DNA from: Streptomyces aureus
GTDB lineage: Bacteria; Actinomycetota; Actinomycetes; Streptomycetales; Streptomycetaceae
Reading direction: 5' to 3'
DNA: 61,014 nucleotides
Assembly (NCBI RefSeq): GCF_001418135.1
Contig: NZ_LIPQ01000016.1
Location: 1 to 61,014, forward strand
A program made the translations under genes and the position numbers. Below are positions 26,004 to 33,834 of the stretch, in pieces. Below the pieces are notes generated by a model. That model saw nothing but the letters and a program-made list of their open reading frames with translations, made no database searches and was not told the origin of the DNA. Each line of letters starts with the position of its first letter. Position 1 is the stretch's first letter.

Positions 26004-26341
26004 GTCGACCTCCCCGGCGGGGAGGCCACTCCCGAGGGACCGGCCATGGCCAGAATCGTCGCCAGGCCGCGAGCCGAGGCCGTGGACATCGAGACGCCAG
26101 CGGCGCGCATGAGCGACGTCGCGGTGATCGAGCACGCGCCCAGCGCCCGGCGGAACCGTTCGTGCTGACAGAGCCCGAACCGGCCTCCGGACGAGTTCCC
26201 GTCGTACGGGCAGTCTGTCGCCCGCCCCTCATGCCGAGGGGCGGGCGACAGACTTCGGGGGGCGAGGGACCGCGATCGGTCGGCGCGTCGGCGCGATCCG
26301 AGCTCGTGACGGAGTGGTCAGGTGGGCCGACGAGCCCGTGG
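26004..26341. other. Spacer with a short plus-strand open frame
   Basis: Nothing firm. The plus-strand frame 26046-26168 (MARIVARPRAEAVDIETPAA, RMSDVAVIEHAPSARRN) has a natural amino-acid mix but no good ribosome site and no recognised family, so it is not called. A strong hairpin at 26212-26254 ends the region. Confidence 0.35.
26212..26254. terminator. Perfect 19-bp hairpin terminator
   Basis: AGTCTGTCGCCCGCCCCTC (26212-26230) and GAGGGGCGGGCGACAGACT (26236-26254) pair without mismatch around ATGCC. It lies downstream of the minus-strand SRPBCC gene, whose stop is at 26342, so it is probably that gene's terminator. Confidence 0.88.
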
Positions 26342-26962
26342 TCAGCTCAGGCGGGGCCCGTCGGAGCCGCCCGGCGGCATCGGCCAGGCCTCCTGGGCTC
26401 CCGAAGGGGTACTCGTCGGGCCGGGCGCGCCCCGGGTCCCCGGGGCCTCGCGTACCGGCGCGTCGGACGGCGTCGGTGTGGCGGGGGGCGGCCCGTCGGC
26501 GGTGTCCGAAGGCTGGACGCGGCCACGCCAGCCACCGGTCTCGTGACCGTGATCCTCGATGAAGCCCTTGAACCGCTTGAGGTCCCCCTTGACCCGCCGG
26601 TCGAGGATGCCGAGTGCGTCGGCCGCCTTCTCGGCCATGCCGTCGGGTTCCACGTCCATGGCGAGACTCACCCGGGTGTGGCCTTCGTCGAGCCCCTGGA
26701 AGGTCACGACGCCCTTCTGCTTCACGTCGCCGCCGACCGTGCGCCACGAGATGCGCTCGTCGGCCAGCTGGTCGACGATCTCGGTGTCGAACTCGCGCCG
26801 GACGCCCGCGATCTTGGTCTGCCAGTGGCAGTGCCGCTCGTCGAGCTGTGTGACGTCCTCGACGCCCTCCATGAAGCGAGGGAACTCCTCGAACTGCGTC
26901 CACTGGTTGTAGGCGTTCCGTACAGGAACGTCCACGTCGATCGTCTGCTTCACCATGCTCAT
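26342..26962 (-). CDS. SRPBCC (cyclase/dehydrase-like) protein
   Basis: A 206-residue protein. Residues 1-145 are a START-like helix-grip fold: KQTIDVDVPVRNAYNQWTQF, EEFPRFMEGVEDVTQLDERH and SLAMDVEPDGMAEKAADALG. This family is often annotated polyketide cyclase/dehydrase; many members bind lipids or hydrophobic ligands and some appear in stress operons. The last 60 residues are Pro-, Gly- and Ala-rich and look disordered. It is monocistronic, with a strong hairpin terminator after it. Confidence 0.88.
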   Translation of the reverse strand: MSMVKQTIDVDVPVRNAYNQWTQFEEFPRFMEGVEDVTQLDERHCHWQTKIAGVRREFDTEIVDQLADERISWRTVGGDVKQKGVVTFQGLDEGHTRVSLAMDVEPDGMAEKAADALGILDRRVKGDLKRFKGFIEDHGHETGGWRGRVQPSDTADGPPPATPTPSDAPVREAPGTRGAPGPTSTPSGAQEAWPMPPGGSDGPRLS

Positions 26963-27119
26963 GGCGGTTCCTCCTGCCTGCGTAGCGAATGGTTCGGGGC
27001 CTTTCCGCGCGTACCCGGCGACGCCGAGTGCAATCGCGGGGCGCCCGATCCCACGCCGAAGATCCCCCTCCGCTTCCCGTCCGCCGTCCCGTTCGCGCCC
27101 TTCGGGCGTTTGTCACTCG

Positions 27120-27638
27120 TCACCCAGCGGTGTCCGGGGCCTCGTGGCCCTCCGGTGCCTCGATCGCCGCGTCGGGCAGTCGGCGGACGAGCGTGAAGCG
27201 GTGCTTCACCTGGGCGTGCTCGACCCCCGCGACGTCGCTCATGCGCGCCGTCACGTCGTACATGCCGCAGTGGGCGCGCCCGAGGGGCAGCCGTTCGGGC
27301 GGAAGGCGGATCTCGTACGGGCCTCCGGCGCGGAAGCTGCCCAGGGCGGCCCGCCGAGCCACGGGCTCCTCGCCCTCCCCGACCCTGACGGTTTCGAAGA
27401 CCAGGCCGTTGGTGTCCGCCCCCAGCCGGAAGGTGAGCGCGATGCTGACCACCGCACCCTCCGGCAGTTCGTGGGGGACGTCGGCATCCGGCCCTTCGAG
27501 GGGCACCGTGAACGTTCCCAGCTCGTCGGAGACGACCGCGAGCTCCATCAGTTCGACGGCTCGCGGGGCGAGTCCACTCCTGTCCTCGGAGGAGGGATCC
27601 GGCGGGGAGGACCGGGATGCGCGCGTGACGGCCGGCAT
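27120..27638 (-). CDS. RhoGDI-like beta-sandwich protein
   Basis: A 172-residue protein (ATG 27638; GGAG lies 10 nt upstream, while the TTG at 27647 is too close to it). The central part follows the order of conserved positions in eukaryotic Rho GDP-dissociation inhibitors: LPEGAVVSIALTFRLGADTN with GLVFETVRVGE, then AALGSFRAGGPYEIRLPPE, LPLGRAHCGMYDVTARMSD and HAQVKHRFTLVRRLPD. In RhoGDI these blocks are EG-Y-I-F, SG-KY, GSYGP-Y-F, P-GM-RG-Y and W-L-I-K. The fold is an immunoglobulin-like sandwich with a lipid pocket. No Rho GTPase is nearby, so its ligand is unknown. Recognition is by pattern only. Confidence 0.62.
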   Translation of the reverse strand: MPAVTRASRSSPPDPSSEDRSGLAPRAVELMELAVVSDELGTFTVPLEGPDADVPHELPEGAVVSIALTFRLGADTNGLVFETVRVGEGEEPVARRAALGSFRAGGPYEIRLPPERLPLGRAHCGMYDVTARMSDVAGVEHAQVKHRFTLVRRLPDAAIEAPEGHEAPDTAG

Positions 27639-28241
27639 GGGAATCAACTCCGCGAGGTGGGCTCGCGTCGGGCGAGCCCGACGCGGGCAAGGTTCGGGAC
27701 GACAGCGAACAAGGCGAAGCGTGCCCGTCCGCGGGAACAGGTGGTGCAGCTGGTGGGGGTTCCGATCAGGAGCAGGTTGTGAGGGGAGAAGTGAGCAGCG
27801 AGCAGTCGCCCACGAGCGTCTCGGCCCGGTGGACGCGTGTCGCGTCCGGGGGCGTGAGGTCGCGAGCGGTTGTCATGGCCGGTCACCTCGTACGGGTCGC
27901 GGTGAGCGCTTCCCCCGGGCGCATGCCCGCTGCTCGATCCCACAACCGTCGGAAGCGCGGTTCCTTGCTCGCCCCCGTCGCCCTCGTCCGCTGCGCGGCC
28001 CCGGTTCGCTCGGACCCCCGGGCGCGAGCGGTTCGCCCGGTGCGGGCGGGCCCCGCCGGTGGACGACGGCCGCATGACATCGTCGAGAACGGGAAACCGC
28101 CGGGGAACGGAGTCCGCGCTGAGGACGGCCCGACGGCCCCGGCGGCATGCGGAGGTGACGTCATGGTTCCCCTGCTCCTCGTCCGGCGCCGCTCGACGCA
28201 CTCACCGTGCCGCGCCCGGCGGGCGGACCTACGGTTGCCTC
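27639..28241. other. 600-nt spacer without an identifiable gene
   Basis: Both strands hold open frames, but their translations are Arg-, Pro- and Ala-rich out-of-frame text with no conserved block. The segment must carry divergent promoters for the RhoGDI-like gene and the SnoaL gene at 28242. GGTTGCCTC directly before ATG 28242 contains no clear ribosome site. Confidence 0.5.
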
Positions 28242-28622
28242 ATGAGCGACCCGGAGAAGAACAAGGCCACGGCCAAGGCGTTCTACGACCTGATGTTCAA
28301 CCAGTGCCGCCCCGCCGAGGCCGTCGACCGGTACGTCGGCGGCACCTACGTCCAGCACAACCCGCACGTCGGCGACGGCAAGCAGGCGTTCGTCGACTAC
28401 TTCGAGCGAATGGCCGCCGAGTACCCGGGCAAGCGCGTCGAGTACAAGCGTGCCTTCGCCGACGGCGACCACGTCATCCTGCACTGTCACCAGACCTGGC
28501 CCGACGAGGAGTACGCCGGTATCGACATCTTCCGTTTTGACGCCGACGGAAGGATCGTCGAGCACTGGGACGTCCTCCAGGTCGTCCCGTCCTCGTCCGA
28601 GAACGACAACACCATGTTCTGA
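28242..28622 (+). CDS. SnoaL-like (NTF2-fold) protein
   Basis: A 126-residue protein of normal length for the family. The N-terminal helix KATAKAFYDLMFNQCRPAEA, the strand VGGTYVQHNPHVGDGKQAFV, and the paired strands KRVEYKRAFADGDHVILHCH and DIFRFDADGRIVEHWDVLQV are typical of the SnoaL polyketide-cyclase-like group. The NPH and EHWD positions line the cavity. Most stand-alone members have no known substrate. A DJ-1/PfpI gene follows 134 nt downstream on the same strand. Confidence 0.9.
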   Translation: MSDPEKNKATAKAFYDLMFNQCRPAEAVDRYVGGTYVQHNPHVGDGKQAFVDYFERMAAEYPGKRVEYKRAFADGDHVILHCHQTWPDEEYAGIDIFRFDADGRIVEHWDVLQVVPSSSENDNTMF

Positions 28623-28756
28623 GCGGGGCCGACAGGAAGCCGGGAGTTCGGTGAGGCAGGTGGTGGTCATGGCGCGGCCGGTGGGGTCAGGGAGTCCGAC
28701 GTTCGGAGTCCGGGCGACCCCGCCGCGGAGAACCGGATACCTGGTAGGGAGAAACA

Positions 28757-29323
28757 GTGTCACTCGAAGGCAAGAACGTACTGATCCTCACGACGAACTA
28801 CGGCACGGAGCAGGACGAGTTGATGAAGCCGGCCGCCGACCTGCGGAAGGCCGGGGCCCACGTCACCATCGCCGCACAGAAGGACGAGGCGGTCCACACC
28901 GTCGTCTCGGACCGCAAGCCGGGCGCCATCGTCCCGACGGACACGACTCTGACGAAGGCGACGGCGGACGGGTTCGCCGCGGTGGTCGTGCCCGGCGGCA
29001 CGGTGAACGCCGACCGGTTGCGGACCGACGCGGACGCACGGCGTCTCCTCTCGGCCTTCGCCGAGGCCGGCAAACCGGTCGCCGCCATCTGCCACGGACC
29101 CTGGCTTCTCGTGGACAGCGGGCTGGCCCGCGGCCGTGAACTCACGTCGTACCCCTCGCTCCGCCCCGACCTCGAGAACGCGGGTGCCACCTGGCTGGAC
29201 CGGGAGGTCGTCGTGGACACCTCCGGAAGCCATCCCCTCATCACCTCCCGCAGGCCCGGGGACCTCGACGCCTTCGCTTCGGCGATCGTCGACGCCCTCG
29301 ACGCCGGAGGAGACCGGGACTGA
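28757..29323 (+). CDS. DJ-1/PfpI-family protein
   Basis: A 188-residue protein starting at GTG 28757 (TAGGGAGAAACA ahead of it). The nucleophile elbow is AAICHGPWLLVDSGLARGRE (Cys near residue 115), with the paired acidic residue in TTNYGTEQDEL near residue 18 and a His directly after the Cys. These are the active-site features of PfpI/YhbO-type proteins, which act as glyoxalases or deglycases or as chaperones in oxidative and carbonyl stress. It may be co-transcribed with the SnoaL gene upstream. Confidence 0.92.
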   Translation: MSLEGKNVLILTTNYGTEQDELMKPAADLRKAGAHVTIAAQKDEAVHTVVSDRKPGAIVPTDTTLTKATADGFAAVVVPGGTVNADRLRTDADARRLLSAFAEAGKPVAAICHGPWLLVDSGLARGRELTSYPSLRPDLENAGATWLDREVVVDTSGSHPLITSRRPGDLDAFASAIVDALDAGGDRD

Positions 29324-29421
29324 CACCGACCGGCGGAACCGCACGGCGACGCCGAGACGGCGAGCGAGACGGCCGCGGCTCGCGGCGGACACAGGAGACC
29401 TGCGCCGAGGGCGCTCCGCCG

Positions 29422-29949
29422 TCAGCGGCGGCTGGGCCGGTCGCTGTCGGCGTCTTCCCCGTCGGCGGTGAAGACCTGTGCCGCTCGGTCCACGCGGAGC
29501 GTCTCCAGGACGTGGATCTGCCGTTCCGCCCGCCGCAACAGATCGCGAACGTGTGCGACGTCGATGCGCGAGTCGGTGCCGGCCAGGGCTTCGAGACAGC
29601 GCCAGACACAGGCCTTGCCTTCGACGCCCAGGCGCATGGCCTCCAGTTCGAGAACGTCACTCAGCGGTGAGCGTGTAAGGACACGGCCGTTGAGCTTGAG
29701 CCGGCCCGCCCTCTCGGCGAGCCGGCCAAGAGCCACGCGGTGTCGCTTCACGGGGAGGTCGAGGGCGGCCATGATGCGGCGGAGGCTCTCGCGGTCCTGG
29801 CTGACTTCCAGGGCCATGGATGCCAGGGGCGGGCCGAGGGCGGTTCCCCGGTGGACCCGGGCCGCGCGGCGGAACAGTTCGACTCCGGCGGCGGCGCCGG
29901 CCAGATGGTCGTTGAGGTAGATCCCGAGGAACTGCGGGCGGACGGTCAT
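29422..29949 (-). CDS. All-helical protein of unknown function (ferritin-like?)
   Basis: A 175-residue protein without a known motif. Four amphipathic helices are readable: FLGIYLNDHLAGAAAGVELF, ASMALEVSQDRESLRRIMAA, DVLELEAMRLGVEGKACVWR and DVAHVRDLLRRAERQIHVLE. The first helix (GIYLNDHLAGA-G) and the acidic residues in helix 2 look like ferritin-like four-helix bundles, but no ExxH pair is seen, so a metal site is doubtful. A tail of about 20 polar residues ends the protein. Confidence 0.7.
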   Translation of the reverse strand: MTVRPQFLGIYLNDHLAGAAAGVELFRRAARVHRGTALGPPLASMALEVSQDRESLRRIMAALDLPVKRHRVALGRLAERAGRLKLNGRVLTRSPLSDVLELEAMRLGVEGKACVWRCLEALAGTDSRIDVAHVRDLLRRAERQIHVLETLRVDRAAQVFTADGEDADSDRPSRR

Positions 29950-30071
29950 GACGGCGGTGCCTTCCGTGAGGGGGTTCGCGGCGGGGTGCTTCCGCCCCGC
30001 CGCCGAGGGGGCCTGGGCGTGCGATCACCTTCCGTCGTCCGAACGGGCCGGGCTCGGCGGCAGCGGAAGAG

Positions 30072-30237
30072 GCGGGCTCGGCCGGAACCGTCCCCACACG
30101 GCCGGGCTGTGCTTACGCGGCCGGAACCGCCCCACGCGGCCGGAACCGTCCCCACGCGGCCGGGACCGTCACCCGGCTCGTGGTCGGGATCGTCACCCCG
30201 GCTCGTGGTCGGGATCGTCACCCCGGCTCGTGGTCGG
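30072..30237. repeat. Compound tandem repeat (about 20 bp, then 25 bp)
   Basis: Units close to ACGCGGCCGGAACCGTCCCC recur about four times at 30072-30172. They are followed by CCGGCTCGTGGTCGGGATCG(TCACC) at 30173-30197, an identical copy at 30198-30222 and a partial third at 30223-30237. The stop codon of the DUF5709-like gene at 30218-30220 lies inside the second 25-bp copy. Confidence 0.93.
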
Positions 30238-30766
30238 ATGCTGCCGACCGCTCGCCGTTCTCGTCCACGCCCGTGTCGACGTGCATCGCGGCCTCCTCGG
30301 CCGGCGCGGCACCGTCGTCCAGTCCGACGTCCCGGGCGACCGCGTGATCATCGTGCCCGGCCGCTGTGTCGACCGGCGCGAGCCGTCCGGCACGGGTGGC
30401 GCCTGCCTGTTCGTCGATGGGCTCTCCGGCGCCCCCCGGGAGGTCTCCGATGCCGTCGTCCTCCGGCGGCGGCGCTTCCGGAGGGTCGGGGATCTCCTGC
30501 GCGAGACGCTCGTCGAGGGATTCGCCCTCCTGCTGTTCCCGTTGGGTGGTGCCGTGTCGGTTGACGCCGCGAGGGCGCTCGGGCGGGGAGTAGCCGGGTA
30601 CCGCCATGTCGTCGATCGGATCCGTCATGAGCGCGTTGTCGGGGTCGAGATCGCCGGAGGGGTCGGACGCGTCGGAGGCGGCGGGCTGATACACGTCGTC
30701 ACCGCGGGACTCGTTCGCGTCCGGCTGGTCGCTGCCGGTGGTGGAGTGGGACTCGTCGCGGGCCAT
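30218..30766 (-). CDS. DUF5709-like acidic protein
   Basis: A 182-residue, very acidic, probably disordered protein. Blocks YSPPERPRGVNRHGTTQREQ, QEGESLDERLAQEIPDP, DDGIGDLPGGAGEPIDEQAG and ATRAGRLAPVD are those I associate with DUF5709, followed by DVGLDDGAAPAEEAAMHVD. No catalytic motif exists. The C-terminal six residues (ASDHEPG) are encoded by the 25-bp tandem repeat, so the end of the protein has been rewritten by repeat expansion. DUF5709 proteins are widespread in Streptomyces with no known role. Confidence 0.85.
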   Translation of the reverse strand: MARDESHSTTGSDQPDANESRGDDVYQPAASDASDPSGDLDPDNALMTDPIDDMAVPGYSPPERPRGVNRHGTTQREQQEGESLDERLAQEIPDPPEAPPPEDDGIGDLPGGAGEPIDEQAGATRAGRLAPVDTAAGHDDHAVARDVGLDDGAAPAEEAAMHVDTGVDENGERSAASDHEPG

Positions 30767-30854
30767 GGCATTCCCTTTCGCTGTGGCGCCACCGAGGCGG
30801 GCGAGGCGGTGTCCTCTCTGCTCGCGTGGCCGCGTGGCGCATGCGGAGTACGGC

Positions 30855-31811
30855 TCAGCCGCCGAGCGCGGGCAGCACCTTCTCGCGGTAGGCGGCGAAG
30901 AACTGCTCCTGCCCCTGTCCGATCTGGCCGACGTACACCTCGTCGAATCCGGCGTCCACGTACGCGCGAACGGCATCGACGTGTTCCTCGACGTCCGGGC
31001 CGCACGGCACGGAGTCGGCCACCTGATGTCGCGTGACGAGCTCAGTGGCCTGCTCGAAGTGCGCGGGAGTGGGGAGGATCTGGTTCAGTTCGCCGGGCAG
31101 CTGCTCGGTCGGCCACATGCGGTGCGCCGTGTCGACGGCCACGTCCCGGTCCTGGTCCCAGCACACCTTCAGGCCGCCCACGACGGGCTTGCCCGCCCCG
31201 CCTGCCTCGCGGAACGCCGCGAGGGCGTCCTCGTCGGGGCCCATGGTGACGAAACCGTCCCCGATGCGTCCCGCGAGTGCGGCGGCCTTGGGGCCGAAGC
31301 CCGAGACCAGAATCGCGGGCGGCGCCACCGGAACGGTGTAGAGGCGGGCGTTGTCGACCGTGTAGTGGCGGCCCCGATGGCTGACGTCCCGGCCGGTGAA
31401 CAGCTCCCGCATCACCTTCACCGCCTCCTCCAGCATGTCCGCACGCTCGTCGAACGCGGGCCACCGGTCACCGAGCACATGCTCGTTGAGGGCCTCCCCG
31501 GTGCCCACGCCCAGAGTGAACCTGCCGCCCAGCAGCACACTGGAGGTCGCCGCCGCCTGGGCGGTCACAGCCGGGTGCAATCGCACGGTGGGGCAGGTCA
31601 CGAGCGTGGTGACGGGCAGTTCCACCGTCTGGGACAGGGCACCGATCATCGACCAGACGAAGGGGCTGCTGCCCTGGGTGTTCGTCCATGGGTGGAAGTG
31701 GTCGGAGATGGCCAGGCGGGTGAAGCCCGCGTCCGCCGCCAGGCGTGCCTGGCGGAGCAGCTGGTCCGGGGTGAACTCCTCGCAGGACAGGAAGTAGCCG
31801 AAGGACGTCAT
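30855..31811 (-). CDS. LLM-class F420-dependent oxidoreductase
   Basis: A 318-residue luciferase-like TIM barrel of the group containing F420-dependent glucose-6-phosphate dehydrogenase. Blocks are FGYFLSCEEFTPDQLLRQAR, FTRLAISDHFHPWTNTQG, GRFTLGVGTGEALNEHVLG, ILVSGFGPKAAALAGRIGDG and AGFDEVYVGQIGQGQEQFF. The His pair in SDHFHPW is placed as in F420-binding homologues. Coenzyme F420 is made by Streptomyces. The substrate cannot be read from the sequence; the gene stands alone. Confidence 0.92.
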   Translation of the reverse strand: MTSFGYFLSCEEFTPDQLLRQARLAADAGFTRLAISDHFHPWTNTQGSSPFVWSMIGALSQTVELPVTTLVTCPTVRLHPAVTAQAAATSSVLLGGRFTLGVGTGEALNEHVLGDRWPAFDERADMLEEAVKVMRELFTGRDVSHRGRHYTVDNARLYTVPVAPPAILVSGFGPKAAALAGRIGDGFVTMGPDEDALAAFREAGGAGKPVVGGLKVCWDQDRDVAVDTAHRMWPTEQLPGELNQILPTPAHFEQATELVTRHQVADSVPCGPDVEEHVDAVRAYVDAGFDEVYVGQIGQGQEQFFAAYREKVLPALGG

Positions 31812-32156
31812 ACCGCGTTTCCCTTCACGTCGACCCCCCTTGGTCCGGCTACCCGGGCAGGGCGTCCCAATGCCCCACGGGAGGGATCGACGGACTCCGC
31901 GACTACGAAGGCCCTCCCGGGGGCGCTGGTGCGTCGGGGACATCGCCGGCCGAGGGCCGGTCTGGCGGCAGGCGCGGCGCTCGCCCACGGCAGGTCTCGC
32001 GGCAGGCGCGGCGCCCCCCGGACGTGGCGCGATCCCGGAGCGCTGGACGGGTGCGAGCTGGGTGTGGGGCCGGCCCTCGTCGTGTCGCCGCGGTCCCACC
32101 CCGGTGGATGACGGAGACTTGGAGACAGGGGCACGTGACGAGAGGCGGCGGCTTTC
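31812..32156. other. Divergent spacer, LLM oxidoreductase / isochorismatase
   Basis: About 345 nt with no recognised gene. The plus strand contains repeated GGCGCGGCGC/TCTCGCGGCAGGCGCGG motifs at 31960-32010. The ribosome site for ATG 32157 is weak (GAGAGGCGG at 32139-32147). Confidence 0.45.
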
Positions 32157-32711
32157 ATGCCTCGTACGGCGCTCATCGTGATCGACATGCTCAACACCTA
32201 CGCGCACGAGGACGCCGAGGCCCTGGTGCCGTCCGTCCGCGAGGCACTCCCCGGGATCACGACGTTGTTGCGGCACGCACGTGCCGAAGAGTCGCCCGTC
32301 CTCTACGTCAACGACAACTTCGGCGAGTGGCGCTCGCACCACGGAGAGATCCTGAGGATTGCCCTCGACGGCCGCCACCGCGACCTGGTGGAGCCGGTGG
32401 CGCCCGACGAGAACTCCCTCTTCGTGGTCAAGGCGCGTCATTCGATCTTCTTCGAGACCCCGCTGGCCTACCTGCTCGGCCGGCTGGAGGTCGAGCGCCT
32501 GGTGCTGTGCGGACAGGTGACCGAGCAGTGCGTGCTGTACTCGGCTCTGGACGCCCACATCCGGCACTTCGACGTGGTCGTGGCGGCCGACGCGGTCGCG
32601 CACATCGACGCAGACCTGGCCGGAGCGGCCCTGCGGATGATGCGTACCAACATGTCCGCGACGATCTGCCGGGCGGACGAGATCGCCTTCGGCGCAGGAC
32701 GGCCGGACTGA
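32157..32711 (+). CDS. Isochorismatase-fold cysteine hydrolase
   Basis: A 184-residue protein with the full catalytic triad of cysteine hydrolases: Asp in TALIVIDMLNTYAHED (residue 9), Lys in LFVVKARHSIFFETPLA (about 89) and Cys in VLCGQVTEQCVLYSALDAHI (about 122), preceded by the cis-peptide VTEQ. Relatives hydrolyse nicotinamide, N-carbamoyl compounds or isochorismate; no neighbour indicates which. It is a single gene, divergent from the LLM oxidoreductase. Confidence 0.93.
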   Translation: MPRTALIVIDMLNTYAHEDAEALVPSVREALPGITTLLRHARAEESPVLYVNDNFGEWRSHHGEILRIALDGRHRDLVEPVAPDENSLFVVKARHSIFFETPLAYLLGRLEVERLVLCGQVTEQCVLYSALDAHIRHFDVVVAADAVAHIDADLAGAALRMMRTNMSATICRADEIAFGAGRPD

Positions 32712-32906
32712 CATCGGGGCCGGACCCCGCTCAGCGGGGAGGACGGCCGTCCCGGTACAGGATGTGCACCTGCGCCCCGGCGAAGGAGTGAACGGCCGAC
32801 GGGGGCTCGGGTGGCACGAAGCCGCAGCTCATGACACGTGCGCGCGGCTCGACGCCCGCGCCGGGTCTACGGTGGAAGTGTCCCGTCCCGTAAGCGTGAT
32901 ACGAGG

Positions 32907-33749
32907 GTGACGGCCGTGTCGACGTCGAGTCATGAGATCGCGGGCGCCCCGTGCTGGGTCAGCCTGATGGCCCGCGAGCTGGCCGCCGCGCAGCGCTTCT
33001 ACGCCGGAGTGCTCGGCTGGCGGTTCCGGGCCAGCGGCCTGGGGGACGGCTTCGCGGTCGCTCTCCACGACGGCACGCCCGTCGCGGGGATCGGCGCCCT
33101 CGCCGAGCCCCTCGACATGCCGGTGGCATGGACGCCGTACTTCGCCGTCGATGACGCGGATCTCACGGCCTCGCGGATCTGTGAACGCGGGGCGACCATG
33201 GCCGTGGGTCCCCTGACCTTCGGTACCGGCCGGGCCGGACTGGCCGCGGATCCCGCCGGAGCGGTTTTCGGGTTCTGGGAGGGGGCTGTCGTCCCGGACT
33301 GGTCGGTGGGGAGCGGCAGCGCGCCGGCCTGGCTGGAGCTCCGCACCCACGACCCCCTCGAATCGTCGGTCTTCTACGGGGAGGTCCTCGGCTGGGCGGG
33401 AAAGGGGCCGGGCCGGTGTGTGGCGTCCTACGAGCACGACCACGTCGTTCTCCGCCACGGCCACGACACCGTCGCACGCATCAGCGGCGGGGCGGACGCC
33501 GCGGCCCCGGACCCGGAGGAGCAGCCGCGCTGGCGCGTCCGATTCCCCGTACCGGACCTGGAGGGGACGATCGCGTCCGCCGAGGAGCTGGGGGGCGCGA
33601 CCGTCTCCCCGGTGGGTACGACCACGGCGGCCCGGTGGGTCGACCTCACGGACCCCGACGGGGCGCGCTTCACAGTGGTTGCGCCTCACCCTCATGGGAG
33701 GGGCCGGCGGGACCGCGCGACCGGGGCACCGGCCCCGACCTCCAGCTGA
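32907..33749 (+). CDS. Two-domain VOC (glyoxalase-fold) protein
   Basis: A 280-residue protein starting at GTG 32907 (a second GTG at 32916 is possible). It has two tandem VOC modules: GAPCWVSLMARELAAAQRFY to PAGAVFGFWEG, and APAWLELRTHDPLESSVFYG to LTDPDGARFTVVAPH. Each has the beta-alpha-beta-beta-beta arrangement with an acidic metal-ligand position. This two-module form resembles CFP-30B/hydroxylase-like glyoxalase proteins widespread in actinomycetes. The 20-residue tail is basic. Confidence 0.88.
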   Translation: MTAVSTSSHEIAGAPCWVSLMARELAAAQRFYAGVLGWRFRASGLGDGFAVALHDGTPVAGIGALAEPLDMPVAWTPYFAVDDADLTASRICERGATMAVGPLTFGTGRAGLAADPAGAVFGFWEGAVVPDWSVGSGSAPAWLELRTHDPLESSVFYGEVLGWAGKGPGRCVASYEHDHVVLRHGHDTVARISGGADAAAPDPEEQPRWRVRFPVPDLEGTIASAEELGGATVSPVGTTTAARWVDLTDPDGARFTVVAPHPHGRGRRDRATGAPAPTSS

Positions 33750-33834
33750 CGATGCCCGTCCTGCCGTCGGTCCTCCCCGGCGCCACGAGAGGCGGCCCAG
33801 GTGAGCTGTGCGAGGAGGAACCGTCAGGGAGTCG

